Shown here piece by piece: positions 54,877 to 64,000 of a stretch of DNA of 64,000 nucleotides. The notes under the pieces were generated by a model that saw only the letters and a program-made list of their open reading frames with translations, had not been told where the DNA came from and ran no database searches. Source of the DNA: Symbiodinium natans (Eukaryota; Sar; Dinophyceae; Suessiales; Symbiodiniaceae). The stretch's first letter is position 1. Every line of letters begins with the position of its first letter. The position numbers and the translations under genes are program-made. The stretch spans positions 538,501 through 602,500 of the forward strand of contig CAJNDS010001635.1 in assembly GCA_905221605.1 (NCBI GenBank), written 5' to 3'.

Positions 54877-56618
54877 TTTCCGAAGGTGCAGGGCACGCAG
54901 CAGCTGCGTTTCTGCGGCAATTTCTGCGAGCATGTGAAGGCCAGCGCCTGAGCGCGGTGGACGTAGATGCCAAGGACGCAATCTGTTCGTTGACATTGTG
55001 CGGTGAGCACAGTCTCGGGAATCTTGAACTGCCAAGGGGCTTGCAATCCTTGAGCTTCGGAGACTGTTTCAACCAGAGTTTGGAGAATGTCGCTTTGCCT
55101 GGCAGCTTGCAGTCCTTTGGCTTTGGACACGATTTCAACCAGAGCCTGGAGAATGTGGCTTTGCCTGGCAGCTTGCAGTCCTTGAGCTTCGGAGGCCATT
55201 TCAACCAGAGATTGCAGAATGTAGGCTTGCCTGGCAGCTTGCAGTCCTTGAGCTTCGGATATTGTTTCAACCAGAGCTTAGAGAATGTGGCCTTGCCTGG
55301 CCGCTTGCAGTCCTTGAGCTTCTCAGACGATTTCAACCGGAGCTTGGAGAATGTGTCCTTGCCTTGGAGCTTGAAATTCTTGAGCTTTGGATGCCATTTC
55401 AATCAGAGCTTGGAGACTGTGGCCTTGCCTGGCAGCTTACAGTCCTTGAGCTTTGGACGCGATTTCAACCAGAGATTGGTGCCTGGCCGCTTGCAGTCCT
55501 TGAGCTTCGGAAGCCATTTCAACCAGAGATTGGAGAATGTGGCCTTGCCTGACAGCTTGCAGTCCTTGAGCTTCGGATATTTTTTCAACCAGAGCTTGAA
55601 GAATGTGGCCTTGCCTGGCCGCTTGCAGTCCCTGAGCTTCGGAGACTATTTCAACCAGAGCTTGGAGAATGTCGCTTTGCCTGGCAGCTTGCAGTCCTTG
55701 AGCTTTGGACGCGATTTCAATCAGAGCTTGAAGCATGTGGCCTTGCCTGGCGGATTGCAGTCCTTGAGCTTCGGATATTTGTTCAACCAGAGCTTGAAGA
55801 ATGTGGCCTTGCCTGGCAGCTTGCAGTCCTTGAGCTTCGAACATCGTTTCATCCAGGGCTTGGAGAATGTGGCTTTGCCAGGCAGCTTGCAGTCCTTGAG
55901 CTTCGGACGCGATTTCAACCAGAGCTTGGAGAATGTCGCTTTGCCTGGCAGCTTGCAGTCCTTGAGCTTTGGACGCGATTTCAACCAGAGCTTGGAGAAT
56001 GTGGCTTTGCCTGGCAGCTTGCAGTCTTTGAGCTTCGAAGGCCATTTCAACCAGAGATTGGAGAATGTGACTTTGCCTGACAGCTTGCAGTCCTTGAGTT
56101 TCGGAGACCACTTCAACCAGCGCTGGGAGAATGTGTCCTTGCCTGGCAGCTTGCAGTCCTTGAGCTTCGGATATTGCTTCAACCAGAGCTTGAAGAACGT
56201 GTCCTTGCCTGGCCGCTTGCAGTCCTTGAGCTTCGGAGACTGTTTCAACCAGAGCTTGGAGAATGTGGCTTTGCCAGGCAGCTTGCAGTCCTTGAGCTTC
56301 GGACATTCTTTCAGCCAGAGCTTGGAGAATGTGGTCTTACCTGCCAGCTTGCAGTCCTTGAGCTTCGGACGCGATTTCAACCAGAGCTTGGAGAATGTCG
56401 CTTTGCCTGGCAGCTTGCAGTCCTTGAGCTTTGGACGCGATTTCAACCAGAGCTTGGAGAATGTCGCTTTGCCTGGCAGCTTGCAGTCCTTGAGCTTCCA
56501 CGAAAGTTTCAACCAGAAGTTTTTTTGGGGCTCGCTGAGTGGACTTGTGTGCTTTGTTGGTATGGATTTACGCGTTGTTGTGCACGCATGTGGTCCAAAG
56601 AAGGGCAGCGAGTTCTGA
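54877..56618 (+). CDS. FNIP-repeat protein, large 3' exon (about 580 codons)
   Basis: FNIP repeats are 22-residue leucine-rich-repeat-like units that build a solenoid for protein binding. Here the unit is 66 bp and reads FNQSLENVALPGSLQSLSFG plus two variable residues. The Phe-Asn-Gln motif recurs about 23 times from 55067 to 56507. One unit near 55470 lost four residues. There is no in-frame ATG before the repeats and a TGA lies at 54858, so this must be an internal or 3' exon; TTCTCAG (ending 54876) or GTGCAG (ending 54891) is the likely acceptor. The pre-repeat part (FLRQFLRACEGQRLSAVDVD) looks like the N-terminal helix. After the last unit the frame ends GSLSGLVCF...GSEF-stop, possibly read-through. 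Upstream exons are not found. The repeats are near-identical, suggesting recent expansion or homogenisation. Partner unknown. Confidence 0.8.
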
Positions 56619-57074
56619 AGCCGAAAACAAATTCGAATGCCTGCGGCTTTGAGGTCCTCTGCCCTAAATCATGAGTTATATATGCGTACATACATATATA
56701 TATATGTATATATGTATATGCACACATCTGTGCCTTTGCAGATTCTCCCCCCCTCCTCCTCCAATAGACTTCGGAACCCCAAAGCCTTAAGGAGCTAGCA
56801 GCTGCCCGCGCTGCGGCGCGCGGCGAGGTGTGCGGGGCTTCGCGAGCCAAGGCAAGCCAAGCAACCTGGTTTAGGGGCTTTCGGGTTTGGGGTTTAGGGT
56901 TTAGAGTTTAGGGTTTACGGAATGGGGGAATCGGAATGAGGTACCCTATATAATCCCTTAAAGGGTATACGTATATATATATATAGGGTCACCCCCCCCC
57001 CCCCCCCTTGACAGACACCGGAATTCCGGTCTGTCCAGGAAAGGGGGGGGGGGAAAGGCACCACTCCAAAATTC
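56619..57074. other. Spacer
   Basis: (TA)n near 56692-56720, TTTAGGG-type units at 56890-56918. 56925-57003 resembles a foldback piece (GGGGGAATCGGAATGAGGTA ... TAGGGTCACCCC) ending in a C-run. No gene. Confidence 0.5.
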
Positions 57075-57635
57075 CTCGAGTTTCCAAAGTTCCAAACATC
57101 CAAAGAAATCCACCCCAAGGTTTGGATTTTTGGAAACTCGAGCGGGAGCCTCAAAATCCAAAAATTGAGCAAATTCATTCCAAAAATCCAAAAAAATCCA
57201 CCCCAAGGTTTGGATTTTGGAAACTCGAGGCATTTCCTCAAAATCCAAAAATCGAGCAAATTCCTCGAGTTTCCAAAATTCCAAAAATCCAAAAGAACCC
57301 ACCCAAGGTTTGGATTTTTGGAAATTCGAGGAAATTCCTCAAAATCCAAAAACCGAGCAAATTCCTCGAGTTTCCAAAATTCCCAACCTTGGGGTGGGTT
57401 TTTTTGGAATTTTGGAAACTCGAGGAATTTGCTCGATTTTTTGATTTTGAGGACATTCCTCGAGTTTCCAAAATTCCAACAATTTTTTGCCAAAAATCCA
57501 AAAACCCCAACCCAAGTTTCGGATTTTTGGAAACTCGAGCGGGAGCCTCAAAATCCAAAAATCGAGCAAATTCCTCGAGTTTCCAAAAATCCAAACCTTG
57601 GGGTGGATTTTTGTAATTTTAGAAACTGGAGTTTT
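57075..57635. repeat. Palindromic CTCGAG repeat cluster
   Basis: CTCGAG occurs nine times (57075, 57137, 57224, 57264, 57365, 57419, 57459, 57534, 57574), each joined to TTTCCAAAATTCC or its inverse. The core 57357-57383 and 57406-57432 is a perfect 27-bp inverted repeat with a 22-nt loop; with mismatches the arms extend about 80 bp. A 40-bp segment near 57131 recurs near 57528 in direct orientation. Confidence 0.92.
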
Positions 57636-57683
57636 GATAAGATTTTTTTCAGGGGTTCCACACTCATGACAGATATGTACCTC

Positions 57684-59862
57684 AAAACGCCCAGAAGCGG
57701 ACGAGACCGTGACAGCCTAAATCCCCAAAACCCCTAGAAGCGGACGAGACCGTGACAGCCTAAAACCCCAAAACCCCTAGAAGCGGACGAGACCGTGACA
57801 GCCCAAAACCCTAGAAGCGGACGAGACCGTGACAGCCCAAAGCCCCCAGAAGCGGACGAGCCCGTGACAGCCCAAAACCCCTAGAAGCGGACGAGACCGT
57901 GACAGCCTGACACCCCAAAACCCCTAGAAGCGGCAGCCCAAAACCCCTAGAAGCGGACGAGACTGTGACAGCCTAAAACCCCAAAACCCCCAGAAGCGGA
58001 CGAGACCGTGACAGCCTAAAACCCCAAAACCCCTAGAAGCGGACGAGACCGTGACAGCCTAAAACCCCAAAACCCCCAGAAGCGGACGAGACCGTGACAG
58101 CCTGAAACCCCAAACCCCTAGAAGTGGACGGACCGTGACAGCCCAAAACCCCCAGAAGCGGACGAGACCGTGACAGCCCAAACCCCCTACTAGGGACGAG
58201 ACCGTGACAGCCTAAAACCCCAAAACCCCTAGAAGAGGACGAGACCGTGACAGCCTAAAACCCCAAAACCCCTAGAAGCGGACGAGACCGTGACAGCCCA
58301 AAACTCCTAGAAGCGGACGAGACCGCGACAGCCTAAAACCCCAAAACCCTTAGAAGCGGACGAGACCGTGACAGCCCAACACCCCTAGAAGCGGACGAGA
58401 CCGTGACAGCCTGAAACCCCAAAACCCCTAGAAGCGGACGAGACCGTGACAGCCTAAAACCCCAAAACCCCCAGAAGCGGACGAGACCGTGACAGCCTGA
58501 AACCCCAAAACCCCTAGAAGTGGACGGGACCGTGACAGCCCAAAACCCCCAGAAGCGGACGAGACCGTGACAGCCCAAAACCCCTACTAGCGGACGAGAC
58601 CGTGACAGCCTAAAACCCCAAAACCCCTAGAAGAGGACGAGACCGTGACAGCCTAAAACCCCAAAACCCCTAGAAGCGGACGAGACCGTGACAGCCTAAA
58701 ACCCCAAAACCCCTAGAAGCGGACGAGACTGTGACAGCCTAAAACCCCAAAACCCCCAGAAGCGGACGAGACCGTGACAGCCTGAAACCCCAAAACCCCT
58801 AGAAGTGGACGGGACCGTGACAGCCCAAAACCCCCAGAAGCGGACGAGACCGTGACAGCCCAAAACCCCTACTAGCGGACGAGACCGTGACAGCCTAAAA
58901 CCCCAAAACCCCTAGAAGAGGACGAGACCGTGACAGCCTAAAACCCCAAAACCCCGAGAAGCGGACGAGACCGTGACAGCCTAAAACCCCAAAACCCCTA
59001 GAAGCGGACGAGACCGTGACAGCCCAAAACTCCTAGAAGCGGACGAGACCGCGACAGCCTAAAACCCCAAAACCCTTAGAAGCGGACGAGACCGTGACAG
59101 CCCAACACCCCTAGAAGCGGACGAGACCGTGACAGCCTGAAACCCCAAAACCCCTAGAAGAGGACGAGACCGTGACAGCCTAAAACCCCAAAACCCCTAG
59201 AAGCGGACGAGACCGTGACAGCCTAAAACCCCAAAACCCCTAGAAGCGGACGAGACCGTGACAGCCCAAAACTCCTAGAAGCGGACGAGACCGCGACAGC
59301 CTAAAACCCCAAAACCCTTAGAAGCGGACGAGACCGTGACAGCCCAACACCCCTAGAAGCGGACGAGACCGTGACAGCCTGAAACCCCAAAACCCCTAGA
59401 AGAGGACGAGACCGTGACAGCCTAAAACCCCAAAACCCCTAGAAGCGGACGAGACCGTGACAGCCTAAAACCCCAAAACCCCTAGAAGCGGACGAGACCG
59501 TGACAGCCCAAAACTCCTAGAAGCGGACGAGACCGCGACAGCCTAAAACCCCAAAACCCTTAGAAGCGGACGAGACCGTGACAGCCCAACACCCCTAGAA
59601 GCGGACGAGACCGTGACAGCCTGAACCCCAAAACCCCTAGAAGAGGACGAGACCGTGACAGCCTAAAACCCCAAAACCCCTAGAAGCGGACGAGACCGTG
59701 ACAGCCTAAAACCCCAAAACCCCTAGAAGCGGACGAGACCGTGACAGCCCAAAACTCCTAGAAGCGGACGAGACCGCGACAGCCTAAAACCCCAAAACCC
59801 TTAGAAGCGGACGAGACCGTGACAGCCCAACACCCCTAGAAGCGGACGAGACCGTGACAGCC
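57684..59862. repeat. 43/35-bp minisatellite with 242-bp higher-order repeat
   Basis: Monomers share AGAAGCGGACGAGACCGTGA plus CAGCC and end either CTAAAACCCCAAAACCCC (43-bp form) or CCAAAACCCC (35-bp form), about 54 in total. From 59031 six monomers (43, 35, 43, 43, 43, 35) form a 242-bp unit that repeats at 59273, 59515 and 59756. Marker variants are TCCTAG, GCGACAGCC, CTTAGAAG, CCAACACCCC and AGAAGAGG. The unit is not a multiple of three, so no protein reading is meant. Confidence 0.95.
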
Positions 59863-60170
59863 CACGAGGCTCCCCCCCATCCTCATGTTTTAGGTAGTAT
59901 ATCAGAAGGAGGGAAAAGTAGGTGAAACGAAGGTTTTGATTTTTGACCTCCGTTTCAACAGGCCGCCAGGGTCGGCGGAGCCTCAAAATCTCTAACACTA
60001 AACCCTCAAGCCCCCTCAAGCGCTCAGGCCAGAAGGCGCAGCAGGACCTTTCCACTGCATCCTTGAGGTGCAGACAATGGCCCGCCCCATGCCCCTCTCT
60101 GCCCTACACTGGTTCTTGGAGGTTACATTTCTCTGCCGACCTCGGTTTCTGAGTCTGCGCAACGCCACAG
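59863..60170. other. Spacer before the coiled-coil gene
   Basis: No feature beyond short CT-rich and CCCTCAAG words. Probably intron or 5' flank of the gene to the right. Confidence 0.4.
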
Positions 60171-61910
60171 GGAGCGCCTGGAGCTCCTGGAGACCACGAT
60201 CCTGGATAAGGTAAGGACTCACCAGGGGCTTCAGAAGAGTTTCAGTTGTTTTGGGGTTCAGGCTTTTAGGGGGTCGTGGGAAGTTGTGGAGGTGCTAAAC
60301 CGAACCAGGAGCACTCAGCGTACGGTCTTAAAGAGTTAAGACCCTGTATGGAACCTTATCCTTTAAGTATCAGTTCCTGTGAACTTGCACACCTCCTCAA
60401 GAATCCCGCAAACAGCTGTATGAACTCAACAGCGCAGTCTTTGCCATCCCTCTAAGACTTCAAAGTTGCGGAGGCGCTGTCCGAGCTCCACGCAAAGGTG
60501 ACGAGCGATGCGGCGTCCATGCACGCAACGACACCCTGGCGCGCTTTGAGAAGCCAACAAACCCTGAAATCGCCTGAGTCCCTAAAAGGCGAGGTCTTTG
60601 GGGCTTCAGGGCTTCAGGGCATTTCATCCGAAAGCCCTGAGAAGCCTAAGACACAACCCTATAAGAAGAGGCTGACGCAATGAACCAGGGCGTCTTGTTC
60701 TCCATGTCTCTCAATGCTTTTGCTGGTTCTTGCTTGCTGCTGACTACCAGGATGTCGGAGCGTTTCGACTACATTGAGCAGATGCTCGCGGACTCTGCGG
60801 GCAAGCATGCAGAGGACTCTTGGGTAGCTGAGTGATGGCGCTAGTGACACTAGCAGGTGGTGCTGCTCTGAACCCTACACTGCCCTGAACGTCAACCCCA
60901 ACAAACTGCCCAACCCTACCCTACCCTACCCTTCCCTACTCCTACCCCCTTCCCTCCCCTTCCCTACCCCGCCCTGCCCTACCCTGCCCTACCCTACCCT
61001 ACCCCAAAACCGAAAACAAACAGACTCAACACCCTCCACACCCCCCTCTTCGAAGCACCTAGGGGAGGCGAAGGCGAGGTTGGAGGAGATGAACGCCCGC
61101 GTCGCCGAGCGCGAGGTCCATGCAGAGCAGATCGACTCTCTGAAGAAGGCCCAGAATGTGTGGGGTGTAGGGCTTTGGGCTGCCAGAAGCTGCTGTGGAG
61201 CTGCGCAGGCCAAGCTCGATGAGAAGTTGGCAGAGGCGGTTGAATGATGCTTTAGGTTAGTGCTGGGCGCCGGTTGGGGCTTATAGAATTTAATACTCCT
61301 TAGGATGCTTCAGTGTTTGAGCCGCAGGTGACACTGCTCACTGCGAAGCAGAGGGCGAGGTGCCGGACTTGACCAGGGTTTTAGGGAGTTTGAGAGCTTG
61401 GGTTGTCAGACGTTGCTGAAAGATTGAACGACCAGTACAAGCTTCAGTGGCCACTCTCAGCCATGTCCTTCTCATTGCCTCAGACAGAAAGACAGACAGA
61501 CAGACAGATCGTATGTAGGAGGGAACAGGGTTTAGGAGGCAGCGAAGAAGATGCGATATGATATTGGGCTCCAGACTGTTGCCGCAGGGAGCGTGTGGAT
61601 TTGCTGGCGCTTGACAAGGACTGAAGGGGGTGGGGGAAGGGGGGGGGGGGAAGGGGGGGGGAAGGGAGGGAAGGTCACCAGTCCAGCTCCTCATTTCCTG
61701 TTCGTTGACAGCTCCTGCGCGACCGTGTTTTTTGTGAGGGGCCGGCCGACGACGCCACACTTGTCGAGCGCGTGAATGTCTTGGAGCAGGCAGATGTCAC
61801 CAGATGGGGTTTCCGATATCTCTGGGATCCAAGCCCCTGAACCGTAAACCTTTAAACCCTAAATCTGTGATGGCAGGAGCTGGCCTCAACTCAGGCGATG
61901 GTGGATGCTG
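60171..61910 (+). CDS. Coiled-coil protein, scattered micro-exons (partial gene or pseudogene)
   Basis: Several short + strand segments bounded by AG acceptors encode heptad-type, charged helices. They are 60171-60210 (ERLELLETTILDK, then GTAAGG), about 60465-60525 (VAEALSELHAKVTSDAASMH), 60751-60814 (MSERFDYIEQMLADSAGKHA, then GA), 61056-61154 (LGEAKARLEEMNARVAEREV, HAEQIDSLKKAQ), 61209-61247 (AKLDEKLAEAVE), 61588-61618 (ERVDLLALDK, then GA), about 61712-61789 (DDATLVERVNVLEQ) and about 61881-61905 (ELASTQAMVDAA). Exons at 60171 and 61588 begin with the same CAG|GGAGCG, so they are duplicated exons. The [KR]ER(L/V/F)xxLE(K/Q) and GDSAxKHA-like words are those of repeated coiled-coil proteins common in dinoflagellate genomes (my recollection). 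Donors GT, GC and GA would all be needed. A frameshift near 60520 (HARNDTLARFEK in another frame) hints at decay. Ends and phase joins are not resolved. Confidence 0.5.
60912..61004 (-). repeat. CCCTA pentamer tract
   Basis: CCCTACCCTACCCTACCC and CCCTGCCCTACCCTG words inside what would be an intron of the coiled-coil gene; a 5-mer relative of the telomere-type repeats. Confidence 0.85.
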
Positions 61911-63677
61911 CGTGTCTTGGCCAGCAACCCTTTGAGTCTCTTACAAATGTCAAAGTCTTCGTTTCTATGTAGCTTGGGACCTCTTATAAGCCATGAAAGC
62001 CCGTAAGATCTGAGCCGTAAAACGCCCCAAAGCTCTCGAAACCCTGAAGCTCCCCCAACCAGCAGAGAGAAGGAGTGGGCCGAAAGGGGATCATGTAGCC
62101 CCTAGTTCTCAAATTTCTAGGATCTTGGGTTAGGGTTGAGGATGTCGTTGCTTAAGTTGCAAACCCTAAGCCCTAAACCCTAAGCCCTAAACCCTAAACC
62201 CTGAATTCATGCTCAGGGCGTGAGCCGCTGCAGCTCACCCGCCGCGCGGTATCGCCAGAGCTGCTTGCAGCCGCCCAAGACAACTGAGCGAGCTCTTAGT
62301 ACGCCTGCACCCCTAAGACTCTAACCCCTAAACCCCTACAATCCTGAACCCTGAACCCCTAAACCCCAAACCCCTAGACCCCTAGGCCCTAAACCTTAAA
62401 GGCATGCTGATATGCGGCTTCAGCCCAGGCTCGGGCGACCGCTTCGGCTTTGCAAGTCCAGGCCTTCAAGGGTTGGAGCCTGCAAGCTGGGGAGCCGCTT
62501 AAACCTGTAGATGTCGAGTCTAGAGTACACGGGCAATAAACACCCACGCTCCCACTACATTCCGTGGCCATTGTGCTGAAGTGCCCCCCGCTTCTGGGGG
62601 GCAAAGGCCAGGGACTTTCTGCGGATCTTGAACTAACGCACCTAACTGACATGTGTCTATCAGTGAAACGAGGTATGAAACAAAAACACACTGCTGCTCC
62701 GGCTCCGATTGTTTGTTATGTTGCTCGCCTCCGCGTGACGAATTTGCGGCTGCACTTCCCCTACTGACTAAGGCCATCGACACATGGTCAATGGCCGACA
62801 ACTTGTCAACGTCCGCGTTGGCATCTTTCAAGGAGACGCTGGCCATCGAAGACCGCCATACCCCCAGCCCCCCTGTGTTAAGGTTTGGGTGGCCATCCTG
62901 TGCCGCAACTTCCTTCCTTCCCCTTCCAAGGTGCCGGTGCAGCACAAGCATTGCGTCTCAATTGGCTGGCCCTGCCAGAGACCCTTCAAGCAGAAGCTTT
63001 GATTGATTGTCTCAAGCACATGTTGTACTTTATTAACTGTTCAACTTGGTTTGCGCAATTGGGTCCTACCTCCTTGTGAGAGGCAGAAGCCCATGCTCCA
63101 GCGGCCGTGGCGACTGTCACATTGTTAGGCCCTGAGTGGCCACGAGTGCTGGGTCATGAAGTCCATGCCAAGCCTGGTCCTTTTCCTTTCAGTTGTGCAC
63201 TGGACTTCTTTGACACCTCTCTGCCATGACACCCAATCATCCGAGCCTGGTTTCAAGTCAAGGCTCCCAAGAAGCAATCGGTTCCTGCAGCGAGTCACCG
63301 GGAAGAGGCGCACCAAAACAATGAAACATATTAGCACAGGCTGTTTTATCGATCATGGCTGATCGATCACTGGTGCTGTGTTAGAACATTAGAGCTATAT
63401 GCAATCATGGAGTGGCCAATCGGCCAACATCATCGTGTTTTGCTTTTGTGTGGTTTTCGCTTGTTTTGGTCCGTGTGAATCCAGGCCACCTGCGGGGTCT
63501 GCGAGCTCTGCGAGCTCTGCAAACTGAGCTTCAAAGTTCGGTAACAGCTGAGCTGTTCTCCTGAGCCCAGTTTCGCACCGCTTCCTGCGCTCTGCCAAAA
63601 GGTTTTAAAAGTTTGGGGCCGTTGTGACCTGGCGCGAGCTATTTGGTCGATGTTTGCTGATTCACACCCCTTATGGA
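61911..63677. other. Spacer with undecided ORFs
   Basis: CCCTAAA-type tracts at 62160-62205 and 62330-62396. 62650-63006 is open in both strands; a + reading FAAALPLLTKAIDTWSMADN and a minus reading compete. No domain recognised. Confidence 0.4.
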
Positions 63678-64000
63678 GCCACGATGACGTTACCAGCACA
63701 GGTTGTTGGATCGTCGCAGGGTTGCAGGGTAAGCTTCAAGTTCGGTCGCAGGGGCATACTCACAACAGCCGTATGAAACCACGAATACGTGACCAGCACA
63801 GGTTTTTGGGCATCATAGGGTTTTGATCCCAAATCTGCTTGCTGTGCGAAAAGGTTCTACGGCTTAAGTTGTTTGTCCCGACTCTACTTGCTCTGTGAAA
63901 AGGTTCCAAGGTTAAAAGCTTTTTCTTCAACTCTGCTTGCTCTTTGAAAAGGTTCTCAGGCTTAAGGTTTTGCCCAACTCCGTTTGCTCTGCGAAAAGGT
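63678..64000. repeat. Tandem repeats running off the window end
   Basis: ACGTGACCAGCACAGGTT-type segment occurs at about 63684 and 63787 (about 100 bp apart). From 63835 a 48-49 bp unit (CTGCTTGCTCTGTGAAAAGG plus TTCTAAGGCTTAAG) repeats at 63884, 63933 and 63981 and is cut by the window edge. Confidence 0.85.

Noticed and set aside
55437-56512. Antisense ORFs of 289 and 263 codons
   Set aside because: The 66-bp repeat unit is a multiple of three, so antisense frames stay open automatically; the + frame gives the known FNIP motif.
57008-57737. ORFs rich in NPKIEQIP and FLEFPKFQ in several frames
   Set aside because: They come from the palindromic CTCGAG repeat; open in four frames at once, so not evidence of a gene.
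58333-58578. Minus-strand ORF with repeated CHGLVRFWGF
   Set aside because: The 43-bp and 35-bp minisatellite units are not multiples of three, so the frame changes from unit to unit.
57684-59862. CRISPR-like array
   Set aside because: No spacers: the whole unit repeats, monomer lengths are 43 and 35 bp, and the context is eukaryotic.

Overview
This window is most likely nuclear DNA from a dinoflagellate, possibly a Symbiodiniaceae-type alga. The reasons are: (i) plant/alveolate-type TTTAGGG heptamer tracts scattered through the whole window in both orientations; (ii) a sparse set of short exon-like coding segments with candidate GT, GC and GA donors after a CAG; (iii) protein types common in dinoflagellate genomes, namely an intronless tandem CCCH zinc-finger pair, an FNIP leucine-rich repeat protein, a ubiquitin-like domain and a coiled-coil protein cut into micro-exons. 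No bacterial operon structure, rRNA, tRNA or CRISPR array was seen. The lineage call is an inference; other TTTAGGG-bearing algae are not excluded.

Layout. 1-6556 holds a tandem segmental duplication (1-1835 and 4861-6556), each copy carrying one intronless CCCH zinc-finger gene (516-1322 and 5439-6242). Between the copies lie a G-tract/(AGT)n inverted element and a degenerate 200-bp repeat. 6687-7539 is the densest 7-mer telomere-type block. From 7.5 to 52 kb the DNA is gene-poor. It holds telomere-like tracts, AT microsatellites, poly-G runs, a 400-bp dispersed repeat with two copies (9527 and 19826), and several families of short foldback elements of about 90-140 bp that look like MITEs. 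One of these families has clear 8-bp target-site duplications. Exon-like ORFs in this part are weakly supported and mostly orphan.

52-62 kb is the most structured part. It begins with a 700-bp array of an 8-mer variant (TTTAGGGG). A ubiquitin-like exon (53498-53821) and an FNIP-repeat exon of about 580 codons (54877-56618) follow. Next come a palindromic cluster with nine CTCGAG sites (57075-57579) and a 2.2-kb minisatellite with a 242-bp higher-order unit (57684-59862). The block ends with micro-exons of a coiled-coil protein (60171-61910). The window ends inside a roughly 49-bp tandem repeat.

The genes do not form a shared pathway. The two zinc-finger paralogues would act in RNA binding. 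The FNIP, ubiquitin-like and coiled-coil proteins are scaffold or interaction types whose specific roles cannot be read from the sequence. The main interest is the repeat landscape.
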